Positions 37,281 to 45,785 are shown, counted from the stretch's first letter. The stretch: 64,000 bases of DNA from Mycobacterium innocens (GCF_900566055.1 NZ_UPHQ01000276.1:25860-89859), one strand, 5' to 3'. Made by a program: numbers and translations. The notes: generated from the letters alone by a model not told the origin.

Positions 37281-37736
37281 TCACAGAATCGCCACCGCCA
37301 CCACGATGCCCAACGCGAACTGCGCCGCCGCCACGATGAGGCACTCGTAGCTGTATTCGTCGGCCTGGAACAGCGTATCCATGTCGATTCCGATGACCAG
37401 CGTCGCGATCCGCATCATCACCACCTGCGCGGCGATGCCCACGACGCCGAAGGTCGCCGACGCCAGCAGCCCCTCGGCCAGCCTGCCCGACGACGAATAG
37501 ATCGCCAGCACCACGATGAGCGCCATGCTCACCATCCCGGCGGCGGCCACGATGATGGCGTTGGGCTTACCCGCACGGACCATCTTGCGCAACGGTCCCG
37601 GGGTGGTGAAGTCGATGGCGTGAAACCCGATGATCATCAGCACCAGACCGAGGATCGAGTACAACACGACGGCGCCGACCCCGCGACCGAGCCGACTCCA
37701 GTAGTCCGAATGCAGCGCCACGATGGATGTCGTCAT
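37281..37736 (-). CDS. DUF350 membrane protein
   Basis: A 151-residue integral membrane protein with four hydrophobic segments (about residues 18-40, 60-82, 88-112, 128-151). It matches the DUF350/YjfL family pattern: GxxxxxYSILGLVLMIIGFHAIDF, KPNAIIVAAAGMVSMALIV, and an acidic cytoplasmic-edge loop IGIDMDTLFQADEYSYE. Function unknown. DUF350 genes recur beside glutathionylspermidine-synthase-like and spermidine synthase genes (E. coli yjfL-yjfC; Mtb Rv2600-speE), as they do here. ATG 37736 has GGAG ten bases upstream; 52 bp after the ATP-grasp gene. Confidence 0.82.
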   Translation of the reverse strand: MTTSIVALHSDYWSRLGRGVGAVVLYSILGLVLMIIGFHAIDFTTPGPLRKMVRAGKPNAIIVAAAGMVSMALIVVLAIYSSSGRLAEGLLASATFGVVGIAAQVVMMRIATLVIGIDMDTLFQADEYSYECLIVAAAQFALGIVVAVAIL

Positions 37737-37788
37737 CGAAGATCAGCTCCGTTTCATTTTCGCGGAAGGTTCATTTTGGCGGAGATGT

Positions 37789-38955
37789 TCACTTGAGCGG
37801 AATCCGGTGTGGGACAAAGGCCGCGCCATCGTCGGTGACCAGTCCGGCGGTCTCCCGGATGCCCAGACCCGCCGACGAGTCACCAACGATCCATGCGCCC
37901 AACGCCGGACGCATATCGTCGAATTCCGGTAGCGGATCCAGCAATTGGTAGACGAAGCCCTCTTCGCCGTAGACGCCGCCGGTAGCGGTCTCCAGGCCGG
38001 CGCCGACGATCGTGATGTTTGCGCCTTCGCGACCCAGCTTGGGCTTGCGAACGTATTCGGTGAGTTCATGCGGGTCGTCGATGTAGGCGGGCAGCAGGTT
38101 CGGGTGCCCGGGATACATCTCCCACAACACCGCCAGGATCGTCTTGTTGGATAACAGCGCCTTCCACAGCGGCTCGATCCACATCGTCTGCGGCAGGCTC
38201 GATACCACGTGCTTGCCGAACTGGTCATCGAGCACCCATTCCCACGGGTGCAGTTTGAAGATGGCGTCGATCGGCGCCTCTTCCAGATCGACGAATCGCT
38301 CCAGCGCGGCATCCCAGCCGACGTCCTCGATCATCAAGCCGACGGTCTGAAAACCGGCTTCAGCCGCGGTCTCCTGCAGGTACGTCGTCGTGATCTGGTC
38401 TTCGCCGGTCGCTTCTACGCCCGACCAGGTGAAGTGAAGTTCGTTGCCGGGCAACAGATCAGCGACCGCCTTCCAGCGGTCGACGAGCTGTTCGTGCAAC
38501 GAGTTCCACTGGTCGTCGGCGGGGAACTTGTCCTTCAGCCAATACCACTGCAGGATTGCGGCCTCCAGCAGTGTGGTCGGGGTGTCGGCATTGTATTCGA
38601 GCAATGCAGCCGGCCGGCGACCGTCGTAACGTAAGTCGAAGCGGCCGTACACATGCGGGTCGGAGCGCCGCCACGATTCGGCGATGAACGGCCAACTCCA
38701 TTCGGGCAGACCGAAATCGGCGTACCGCTCCATCAGGACCACGTGCTCGACGGCATTGAGGCACATCGAGTGCAGCAGTTCGACATCGGCTTCCAGCGCC
38801 AAGATCTCATCCATGTCGAACTCGTAGTACACCGACTCGTCCCAGTACGGCCGGTCGGCGCCGGTCGCATCGCGCGCCGGCGTGCCGTACACCAGGCCTT
38901 GGGATTCGATGATGGATCGCCAGTTGGGACGCGGCTGTGTCCTGGCGCGTTTCAC
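37789..38955 (-). CDS. Glutathionylspermidine-synthase-like ATP-grasp ligase (YgiC/YjfC type)
   Basis: A 388-residue protein, the length of E. coli YgiC/YjfC, which are GspS synthetase domains without the amidase. Seen in order: PYWDESVYYEF, RFDLRYDGRRPAALLEYNADTPTTLLEA, the ATP-grasp core FKLHPWEWVLDD, LLPAYIDD, YVRKPKLGREGANI (nucleotide/metal lysine and arginine), and YGEEGFVYQ. The reaction should be ATP-dependent amide bond formation between a carboxylate and an amine, probably a polyamine. Actinobacteria make mycothiol, not glutathione, so the acceptor must differ. GTG 38955 overlaps the upstream stop by four bases (GTGA), showing tight coupling to the DUF1190-like gene. Confidence 0.87.
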   Translation of the reverse strand: MKRARTQPRPNWRSIIESQGLVYGTPARDATGADRPYWDESVYYEFDMDEILALEADVELLHSMCLNAVEHVVLMERYADFGLPEWSWPFIAESWRRSDPHVYGRFDLRYDGRRPAALLEYNADTPTTLLEAAILQWYWLKDKFPADDQWNSLHEQLVDRWKAVADLLPGNELHFTWSGVEATGEDQITTTYLQETAAEAGFQTVGLMIEDVGWDAALERFVDLEEAPIDAIFKLHPWEWVLDDQFGKHVVSSLPQTMWIEPLWKALLSNKTILAVLWEMYPGHPNLLPAYIDDPHELTEYVRKPKLGREGANITIVGAGLETATGGVYGEEGFVYQLLDPLPEFDDMRPALGAWIVGDSSAGLGIRETAGLVTDDGAAFVPHRIPLK

Positions 38956-39659
38956 GAGCCGCTGCTCCCGCCGCCGCCCTTGCCGCCGCTGCCGCCGAGC
39001 CCGCCGCGCGAAATGGTGGTACCGGACTTGGTGGTGATCGTGGCGCCCTTCGGCGCAACCGTGGTGCCACCACTGGGTCGTTGACCGACCGTACCGGAGC
39101 TGCCGTAGTAGTACCGGTACTGATGTCCGCCGTAGAAAAAGAATCCGTTGAGGCCGGCGGTATGGCCGGTGCAGTAGCTGTCGGGGACGATCACCGGTTG
39201 ACCATTCGGGTCGTCCCGGACGCATTGGGCGGTGACATGCTCGGGCGTCAACAACCAGTACCCGAGGCCAGCCACCAGACCCACCACCCCGACGCCGGCA
39301 GCGGCGCCCATCAGGACACGCTTCTGCTTGGCGCGCTTGGCCTCCGCCTCGAGCCGAGCCTCTTCGATCTCGCGCTGCTTGTCCTCGTACCTCCGTCGTG
39401 CCCGCAGTTCGGCCGGCGTCGGAGGCCGTGGCCGCGAGGTTTCCGCGTCCTGATACTGGATGCTGCCGCCGGCCCGGCGCTTGGCCGGTGCGTCCCCTGC
39501 TGATTCGACATCCGCAACCGGCTGCGTGTCGTCGGACCGCTCGGCAGCGGCGGCGGGCTCGTCCTCCGACGCCGGCTGCGCATCCTCGCGCCGCCCGGCA
39601 GGCCCGCTCTGCTCGTCGTCGGGTCGGCTGCTGACGGGCGGGTCTGGTTCCGACCCCAC
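38952..39659 (-). CDS. Membrane-anchored protein with YgiB/DUF1190-like Gly/Ser-rich tail
   Basis: A 235-residue protein. GTG 39659 is preceded by GGAGGAG at ideal spacing. Residues 1-75 are acidic and disordered (SEPDPPVSSRPDDEQS); 75-115 form a charged helix (ELRARRRYEDKQREIEEARL); one transmembrane helix lies at about 119-138. The outer part has two cysteines (AQCVRDD, SYCTGH), an aromatic patch (GFFFYGGHQYRYYYG) and a Gly/Ser-rich end (TTISRGGLGGSGGKGGGGSS). The end resembles the TVTRGGFG-type tail of E. coli YgiB (DUF1190), whose gene neighbours ygiC. It heads the operon with the ATP-grasp ligase and may be its substrate. Confidence 0.65.
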   Translation of the reverse strand: MGSEPDPPVSSRPDDEQSGPAGRREDAQPASEDEPAAAAERSDDTQPVADVESAGDAPAKRRAGGSIQYQDAETSRPRPPTPAELRARRRYEDKQREIEEARLEAEAKRAKQKRVLMGAAAGVGVVGLVAGLGYWLLTPEHVTAQCVRDDPNGQPVIVPDSYCTGHTAGLNGFFFYGGHQYRYYYGSSGTVGQRPSGGTTVAPKGATITTKSGTTISRGGLGGSGGKGGGGSSGS

Positions 39660-39780
39660 TAGCTCTCCTCCGGTCCGGGTAACTGGCCCGGCGTGGCGAC
39701 ACACCTCCCGCCCAGGGGGCGAGTATCAGGCTGGTACGCCGGCACGCGGGCAGTCTCCCACATCAGCGGCGCCGTCAGGA

Positions 39781-40608
39781 TCAGGACCACCAGCGCTCCA
39801 GCACCCGCGCGACGCCGTCGGCGGTGTTGGGAGCGGTGACCTCGTTTGCGGCGGCGCGCGCGTCGGGATGAGCATTGCCCATCGCCACCCCGAGCCCGGC
39901 CCGCAGCAGCATCGGCACGTCATTGGGCATGTCACCGAAAGCCACCACGTCCGCCTCGGCGATCCCCAGGGGCCGGCCGATCTCTGCCACACCGGTGGCC
40001 TTGCTGATGCCCAGCGGAACGACCTCGACCAGCCCATTGTTGGTCGAATAGGTGATTTCACCTGCGGTCCCGAGATGTTTGGCCAGCCGGGCCGCCATCT
40101 CCGCGCTGGTGGCGCCGGTCTTGCGGATCAGCAGCTTGATCGCGGGCGCGCTGAGCAGATCTTCGATCGACACCTCGGTGTGGTCCGGGTTCAGCCAGGC
40201 ATGCTCGTAGCCCGGCGAACTGACGAACTGCGGGGTCGCCGTATCGTGCGCACGGTCGCCGATGCGCTCGACGGCCAACCCGGAACCGGGGATGACCCGC
40301 CGGGCGATCTCGGCCAGGGCGGCTAGAGCATCCACGGACAGGGTGTGCGCCGATACCACTCGATCGGTGGCGGGGTCATAGATGACCGCGCCATTGGCGC
40401 ACACCGCCATCGGCGCGAAGCCGAGTGCGTCGACAACCGGGCGCACCCAGCGCGGCGGGCGGCCGGTGGCCAGGATGAACGTCGCGCCGCCGGCGACGGC
40501 GGCGCGCACCGCCGCGCGGGTGCGCGCGGTGACGGTTTCGTCATCGTCGAGCAGGGTGCCGTCGACGTCGCACGCGATGAGCGCCGGCGGGCCCGGCGGC
40601 GTCGTCAG
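39781..40608 (-). CDS. HAD-superfamily (Cof-type) phosphatase, probable CTG start
   Basis: A 275-residue phosphatase resembling Mtb Rv3813c (273). Motif I is IACDVDGTLLDDDE (Asp14, Asp16), motif II FILATGRP, Lys in AIKLLIRK, motif IV VAFGDMPNDVPML, with a type IIB cap. The first ATG/GTG/TTG in frame is GTG 40509, which would delete motif I. The reading frame is open back to CTG 40608, which overlaps the upstream acyltransferase stop as CTGA, giving the right length. The start is therefore probably CTG. Substrate unknown; sugar phosphates are typical. Confidence 0.82.
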   Translation of the reverse strand: MTTPPGPPALIACDVDGTLLDDDETVTARTRAAVRAAVAGGATFILATGRPPRWVRPVVDALGFAPMAVCANGAVIYDPATDRVVSAHTLSVDALAALAEIARRVIPGSGLAVERIGDRAHDTATPQFVSSPGYEHAWLNPDHTEVSIEDLLSAPAIKLLIRKTGATSAEMAARLAKHLGTAGEITYSTNNGLVEVVPLGISKATGVAEIGRPLGIAEADVVAFGDMPNDVPMLLRAGLGVAMGNAHPDARAAANEVTAPNTADGVARVLERWWS

Positions 40609-41459
40609 TGCGGTACGCCTTTGCTGCGGCTGGGCGAGGTCACTCCGTGGTGCCCGCGGCTGCGCGCGCGCTGGGCCAGTTCGGCGATTCTGCTGCGACT
40701 CTGCGATGTCATGCGGGCCTGCTCACGTTTTCGCGCTCGCTCAGCCAACTCAGCAATGCGGTAGGCCTTCGACTCCTCCGGGCTGGGCGCACTGCCACCG
40801 AGCCGCCTGGGCACCCAGTGCTCCCCCGGCGGATGCGGATACTGTTCCTGCACCCAATACAGCATCGATTCCATCGCCTGGCGCAACGTGGCGTTGAGCG
40901 TCACCGCATCGTCCTGGGGCCGCAACGGCGGCCCGACCGCCACGGTGATCGGAATCTTGTTGCGGAATAGGTCCTTTGGTTGGTCTTTGGGCCAGATGCG
41001 GTGTGCACCCCAGACGATCATGGGAACGATCGGCACCTGCGCCTCCAGCGCCATCCGGGCCGCCCCGGTCTTGAACTCCCGCAGTTCCAGGCTGCGGCTG
41101 ATGGTCGCCTCCGGGTGCAATCCGATCAGTTCGCCCTCGCGCAGCCGCTGCACCGCCACCGCATAGGCATTGGCACCCTCGGAGCGGTCCACCGGAATCA
41201 GCTGGGCATGCTTGATCACGTAGTTGACCGCCTTCACCTCCTGCATTTCGGCCTTGATCATGAACCGCAACCGTCGCCTGCGCTGCTTGGCGGCGATCGA
41301 GGCGGGAATCCAGTCCACGTAGCTGGTGTGGTTGAGGGCGATCAAGGCGCCGCCACGCTCAGGAATATTCTCCAGGCCGTAGTAGGTGATCTTGTTTCCA
41401 TTGGCCGCGACAATCGATGGGACAAGAAACTCCATCATTCGGAAAAATGGCTCTGCCAT
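40605..41459 (-). CDS. PlsC-type 1-acylglycerol-phosphate acyltransferase (first of three by coordinate)
   Basis: A 284-residue acyltransferase (Rv3814c type). NHTSYVDW supplies the NHxxxxD catalytic motif and LHPEATISRS the acceptor-binding region. The C-terminus shows PHPPGEHWVPRRLGG, shared with the two paralogues, followed here by an extra basic tail with two ELA(E/Q)RAR repeats. ATG 41459 (MAEPFFRMM) matches the start of the next paralogue. Expected to acylate lysophosphatidate or a related acceptor at the membrane. Upstream neighbour by 22 bp; its stop overlaps the HAD gene. Confidence 0.86.
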   Translation of the reverse strand: MAEPFFRMMEFLVPSIVAANGNKITYYGLENIPERGGALIALNHTSYVDWIPASIAAKQRRRRLRFMIKAEMQEVKAVNYVIKHAQLIPVDRSEGANAYAVAVQRLREGELIGLHPEATISRSLELREFKTGAARMALEAQVPIVPMIVWGAHRIWPKDQPKDLFRNKIPITVAVGPPLRPQDDAVTLNATLRQAMESMLYWVQEQYPHPPGEHWVPRRLGGSAPSPEESKAYRIAELAERARKREQARMTSQSRSRIAELAQRARSRGHHGVTSPSRSKGVPH

Positions 41460-41481
41460 TTCTTGTGTTCTCCTTCCACCG

Positions 41482-42237
41482 CTACCGCGACTGATGCGGT
41501 GCACGGCCGGCGGCTTTCGCCGCCGCCTCGTCAGCATCCAACCGAGCCGCCTCGGCCGGCGTCGGCGCACCGCCACCGAGTCGGCGCGGCACCCAGTACG
41601 CCCCGGGCGGATGTCGATACCGTTGCTGCACCTGGTGTAGCAGCCCGGTCATCGCCTCCCGCAGAGCAGCATCGGTCTGCGCGATATTGCCGCGGGCCGG
41701 AAACGGCGGTCCCACCTGCACAATGACCGGCACTTTGGTGCGTCCAATGCGCCGGGGATGGCCTTTGGTCCAGATCCGCTGGGCACCCCAAACAATAACG
41801 GGAACAATCGGGACGTCTGCCTCCAGCGCCATCCGGGCGGCCCCGGACTTGAACTCTTTGAGCTCGAAGCTGCGGCTGATCGTCGCCTCCGGATAGACGC
41901 CGACCAGTTCACCTTCCCGAAGCCGCTGCACCGCCACCGCATAGGCGTCGGCGCCGGCACCCCGGTCCACCGGGATGGTCCGGGTGCGTTTGATCAAGAA
42001 ATTGACCACCTTCACCCGCTGCATCTCGGCCTTGATCATGTATCTCATCCGGCGGCGCCGACGATTCATGGCCAGCGCGGCCGGCAGCCAGTCGACATAG
42101 CTGGTGTGGTTGATCGCGACCACGGCGCCGCCCCGCTCGGGCACGTTTTCCACACCGAGATAGGTGATCCGGGTTCCGGTCGCCAGCACCAGCAACTTGG
42201 CCAGGATCTCCAGGGTGCGAAAGGTCGGCTCGGCCAT
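41482..42237 (-). CDS. PlsC-type acyltransferase (second of three)
   Basis: A 251-residue paralogue (Rv3815c type). AINHTSYVDW holds the catalytic His and Asp; VYPEATISRSFELKEFKSG is the acceptor region; the same PHPPGAYWVPRRLGG C-terminal block occurs. It differs from its neighbours mainly in the basic loop RRRRRMRYMIKAEM. It begins three bases after the stop of the third paralogue, so the three form one operon reading towards the HAD gene. Confidence 0.87.
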   Translation of the reverse strand: MAEPTFRTLEILAKLLVLATGTRITYLGVENVPERGGAVVAINHTSYVDWLPAALAMNRRRRRMRYMIKAEMQRVKVVNFLIKRTRTIPVDRGAGADAYAVAVQRLREGELVGVYPEATISRSFELKEFKSGAARMALEADVPIVPVIVWGAQRIWTKGHPRRIGRTKVPVIVQVGPPFPARGNIAQTDAALREAMTGLLHQVQQRYRHPPGAYWVPRRLGGGAPTPAEAARLDADEAAAKAAGRAPHQSR

Positions 42238-42240
42238 CGG

Positions 42241-43020
42241 TCACTGCTCCGCGGCCCCGGCCGGATCGATACGCTGAGCACGGCGAGCCGCCTTCGCCGC
42301 CGCCTCCTGCGCGTCCATCCGGGCCGCCTCGGCCAGCGATGGTGCACCGCCGCCCAGCCGGTGCGGTACCCAGAACTCACCGGCCGGATGTGGTCCGTAC
42401 AGCTGCTGCGCCCGTTCCAGCAAATGCTGCATCCGCGAGTGCAGCAACTTGTTCAGTTCGGCGGTGCCCAGTGTCGGTTCGATCGGTTCGCCGACGACGA
42501 CCGCGATCGGCACCTTCGGACGCAACAGCTTTTTGGGGTGGCCCTTCGTCCAGATCCGTTGCGCGCCCCACACGATGTGGGGAACGATCGGCACACCGGC
42601 CTCAACCGCCATCCGGGCGGCACCCGACTTGAATTCCTTGATCTCGAAGCTGCGGCTGATCGTGGCCTCTGGATAGACGCCGACCAGCTCACCATCCTTG
42701 AGCATCCGGACCGCCGCCTCGTAGGACGCTGCCCCTTCCTGCCGGTCGACCGGGATGTGCCGCAGCCGACGCATGATCGGGCCGGTGACCTTGTGCTCGA
42801 AGACTTCGTGTTTGGCCATGAACCGCACCTTGCGCCCGAGGCCCTGCTGGTAAGCGGGCAAACCTGCGAAGGTGAAGTCCAGGTATCCGGTGTGGTTGAT
42901 CGCGATGACTGCGCCACCGCTGGCCGGTACATTCTCCACACCTGTGACGGTGATCCGGAGACCCTGGATGCGCCAGGTCAAGCGGGCAAGCTGAATGATA
43001 GTCCCGTATACCGGCTCCAC
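42241..43020 (-). CDS. PlsC-type acyltransferase (third of three, first in the operon)
   Basis: A 259-residue paralogue (Rv3816c type) with GTG start 43020. AINHTGYLDFTF gives NHxxxxD; VYPEATISRSFEIKEFKSG follows. The C-terminal block is HPAGEFWVPHRLGGGAP, slightly diverged. The hydrophobic N-terminus (TIIQLARLTWRIQGL) suggests membrane contact. First gene of the acyltransferase-HAD operon; divergent from the kinase-like gene at 43099 across 78 bp. Confidence 0.87.
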   Translation of the reverse strand: MEPVYGTIIQLARLTWRIQGLRITVTGVENVPASGGAVIAINHTGYLDFTFAGLPAYQQGLGRKVRFMAKHEVFEHKVTGPIMRRLRHIPVDRQEGAASYEAAVRMLKDGELVGVYPEATISRSFEIKEFKSGAARMAVEAGVPIVPHIVWGAQRIWTKGHPKKLLRPKVPIAVVVGEPIEPTLGTAELNKLLHSRMQHLLERAQQLYGPHPAGEFWVPHRLGGGAPSLAEAARMDAQEAAAKAARRAQRIDPAGAAEQ

Positions 43021-43098
43021 AGCTGTCCAGCCTAGTGCTCCGGGCCGCCAAGGCTGAAGCCGGAAAAGAGAGGCAAAGAGAGGCGGCCTTCCCTTCCC

Positions 43099-43833
43099 AT
43101 GTCTTTCCCGACGTCACCGCCGGCCGTGCCTGCGGTTGTCCGCAGATTTGCTGCCGGCCGGCGCGTGCGCGCCGTCTGGACCAATGAACTCGGCGGCGTC
43201 ACCTTCCGGATCGGTCCCGGCACCGAATTCGTCAAGGTAGCCGAAGCGGGCACGGTCGATTTTGCCGACGAAGCGCGGCGGTTGCGCTGGGCGGCGCAGT
43301 ACACGCCGGTGCCGCCGGTATTGGGTTTCGGCCTCGACGGAGACCGGGCATGGCTGCGCACCGGTGGGCTGCCCGGTGTTTCGGCGGTGCACCCTCGCTG
43401 GCTGGCGGCACCTGACGTGGCGGTGCGGGCGATTGCTGTGGGGTTGCGCACACTGCACGGCACGCTGCCGGTCTCGTCGTGTCCGTTCGACTGGTCGGCG
43501 GCCGGCCGGTTGGCCCGGCTTTCCCCGGCCTGGCGTGCGAAGCTCGGCGACCCCCCGCCGGTCGATCGGGTGGTGGTCTGCCACGGCGACGCGTGTTCGC
43601 CCAACACGCTGATCGATGAGCACGGCCGGTGCTGCGGACATGTCGACGTCGACGCCATGGGCGTGGCCGATCGGTGGGCCGACCTCGCGGTAGCAACACT
43701 GTCGCTGGGCTGGAACTACCCCGGGCGGGGCTGGGACACGGTGTTCTTCGAAGCCTACGGAGTCGAGCCGGACCCGCCGCGCCTGGATTACTACCGACGG
43801 TTGTGGCAGGCCGAAGATATCGACGCAAGCTAA
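43099..43833 (+). CDS. Aminoglycoside-phosphotransferase-like kinase (Rv3817 type)
   Basis: A 244-residue APH-fold protein. The catalytic loop VVCHGDACSPNTLIDE (HGDxxxxN) and the metal-binding HVDVDAMGVADRWADLA are well placed; the N-lobe has EFVKVAEAG with the ATP-binding lysine. It resembles APH(3')-type enzymes, but Rv3817 has no proven link to drug resistance and the substrate is unknown. ATG 43099. Upstream of the Rieske gene by 72 bp. Confidence 0.8.
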   Translation: MSFPTSPPAVPAVVRRFAAGRRVRAVWTNELGGVTFRIGPGTEFVKVAEAGTVDFADEARRLRWAAQYTPVPPVLGFGLDGDRAWLRTGGLPGVSAVHPRWLAAPDVAVRAIAVGLRTLHGTLPVSSCPFDWSAAGRLARLSPAWRAKLGDPPPVDRVVVCHGDACSPNTLIDEHGRCCGHVDVDAMGVADRWADLAVATLSLGWNYPGRGWDTVFFEAYGVEPDPPRLDYYRRLWQAEDIDAS

Positions 43834-43905
43834 GCTCGATGCTGCATTTCGCGCCCCCAGGCGCGCAGCAGGTAGATCTCTTCTGAACGGCACGGAAAGG
43901 TATTT

Positions 43906-45456
43906 GTGCAGGTCACCAGCGTCGGCCACGCCGGCTTTCTGATCCAGACCCACGCGGGCAGCATTCTGTGCGACCCATGGCTCAACCCGGCCTACTTCAC
44001 TTCCTGGTTCCCGTTTCCGGACAACAGCGCACTGGACTGGGACGCCGTGGGCGACTGTGACTATCTGTACGTCTCCCACCTGCACAAGGACCACTTCGAC
44101 GCGGAGAACCTGCGGGCCCACGTCAACAAGGACGCGGTGGTGCTGCTGCCCGACTTTCCGGTGCCCGATCTGCGAAATGAGCTGGAGAAGTTAGGGTTTC
44201 ACCGTTTCTTCGACACCACCGACTCGGTCAAGCAGCGGCTCAGCGGGCCCAAGGGCGAGCTGGACATCATGATCATCGCGCTGCGAGCCCCGGCCGACGG
44301 TCCGATCGGGGACTCGGCACTGGTGGTTTCCGATGGCGAGACGACGGCGTTCAACATGAACGATGCGCGTCCGATCGATTTGGACGTGCTGGCATCGGAG
44401 TTCGGCCCTATCGACGTGCACATGCTGCAGTATTCGGGCGCCATCTGGTACCCGATGGTCTACGACATGCCGGCGCGTGCCAAGGAAGCGTTCGGCACCC
44501 AGAAGCGGCAGCGCGGAATGGACCGGGCTCGCCAGTACGTCGCGCAGGTCGGGGCTACCTGGGTGATCCCGTCGGCCGGACCACCGTGCTTCTTGGACCC
44601 CGAACTGCGCCACCTCAACGACGACGGCAGCGACCCGGCCAACATCTTTCCCGACCAGATGGTGTTCCTGGACCAGATGCGCACCCATGGCCACGATCGC
44701 GGCCTGTTGATGATTCCGGGATCGGTCGCGGATTTCACCGGCGCGGAGCTGAATTCGCTGAGCCATCCACTGCCAGTCGAAGATGTCGAAGCCATCTTCA
44801 CCACCGGCAAGGCCATGTACATCGCAGACTATGCGGAACGGATGGCGCCGGTCGTCGCGGCCGAACGGGCAGGCTGGGCCTCCGCCAGCGGCGAGCCGCT
44901 GCTGGAGCCGCTGCGCGCGCTGTTCGAACCGATCATGATGCAGAGCGACCAGATTTGCGACGGCATCGGCTACCCGGTGGAACTGGTCCTGGGCCCCGAG
45001 ACCGTCGTCTTGGACTTTCCGAAACGGACGGTGCGCGAACGCATTCCCGACGAAAAGATGCGCTACGGGTTCGCGATCGCGCCGGAGCTGGTACGCACCG
45101 TACTGCGCGACCGGGAACCGGACTGGGTCAACACCATCTTCTTGTCGACCCGGTTTCGGGCCTGGCGCGTCGGAGGTTACAACGAATACCTCTACACGTT
45201 CTTCAAATGTCTGACCAACGAGCGGATCACCTACGCCGACGGCTGGTTCGCCGAGACCCACGACAACAGCGCATCGATCACCCTGGACGGCTGGGAGATT
45301 CAGCGGCGCTGTCCCCATCTGAAAGCCGATCTTTCGAAATTCGGTGTGGTGGAAGGCAACACGTTGACCTGCAACCTGCACGGGTGGCAATGGCGGCTGG
45401 ACGACGGACGCTGCCTGACCACCCGCGGCCACCAGTTGCGGAGTTCGAAAACATGA
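43906..45456 (+). CDS. Metallo-beta-lactamase-fold protein fused to a Rieske [2Fe-2S] domain (Rv3818 type)
   Basis: A 516-residue protein. The N-terminal domain has HxHxDH at His58-His60-Asp62-His63 (YVSHLHKDHFD), typical of MBL hydrolases, with DVHMLQYSGA and NMNDAR further on. The C-terminal Rieske domain binds the cluster through Cys469/His471 (RCPHLKAD) and Cys489/His492 (TCNLHGWQW). This order resembles CMP-Neu5Ac hydroxylase-like proteins, hinting at an oxidoreductase; no substrate is known. GTG start 43906 with GAAAGG upstream. Its TGA overlaps the next gene. Confidence 0.88.
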   Translation: MQVTSVGHAGFLIQTHAGSILCDPWLNPAYFTSWFPFPDNSALDWDAVGDCDYLYVSHLHKDHFDAENLRAHVNKDAVVLLPDFPVPDLRNELEKLGFHRFFDTTDSVKQRLSGPKGELDIMIIALRAPADGPIGDSALVVSDGETTAFNMNDARPIDLDVLASEFGPIDVHMLQYSGAIWYPMVYDMPARAKEAFGTQKRQRGMDRARQYVAQVGATWVIPSAGPPCFLDPELRHLNDDGSDPANIFPDQMVFLDQMRTHGHDRGLLMIPGSVADFTGAELNSLSHPLPVEDVEAIFTTGKAMYIADYAERMAPVVAAERAGWASASGEPLLEPLRALFEPIMMQSDQICDGIGYPVELVLGPETVVLDFPKRTVRERIPDEKMRYGFAIAPELVRTVLRDREPDWVNTIFLSTRFRAWRVGGYNEYLYTFFKCLTNERITYADGWFAETHDNSASITLDGWEIQRRCPHLKADLSKFGVVEGNTLTCNLHGWQWRLDDGRCLTTRGHQLRSSKT

Positions 45457-45785
45457 TGCAGTTCTACGACGACGGCGTGGTCCAGCTGGACCGTGCCGCG
45501 CTCACGTTGCGCCGGTACCACTTTCCGTCCGGCACGGCCAAGGTCATTGCGTTAGCCGACATCCGCGGCTACCAGGCCGAGCCGCTGGGCCTGCTCACCC
45601 ACCGGTTCCGTATCTGGGGCAGCTCGGACCTGCAACGCTGGCTACCGCTGGACGTCAACCGGCCCCTCAGGTCGACGTTGATCACCCTGGACATTCCGGG
45701 GGCGCGGTGGAAACCCGCCTTCACGCCAGCGCGTCCGGTCGATTTCGTCGCGCTGTTGGATGGGTTGCTCGCCGAACGCGGTTAA
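45453..45785 (+). CDS. Small conserved protein coupled to the Rieske protein (Rv3819 type)
   Basis: A 110-residue protein whose ATG (45453) overlaps the stop of the Rieske gene (ATGATG). The sequence alternates short strands (GVVQLDRAALTLRRYHF, TAKVIALADIRGYQAE, FRIWGSSDLQRWLPLD), a pattern like a PH-type beta barrel. No catalytic residues are evident. The fixed pairing with Rv3818 suggests a partner or regulator of that enzyme. Confidence 0.75.
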   Translation: MMQFYDDGVVQLDRAALTLRRYHFPSGTAKVIALADIRGYQAEPLGLLTHRFRIWGSSDLQRWLPLDVNRPLRSTLITLDIPGARWKPAFTPARPVDFVALLDGLLAERG

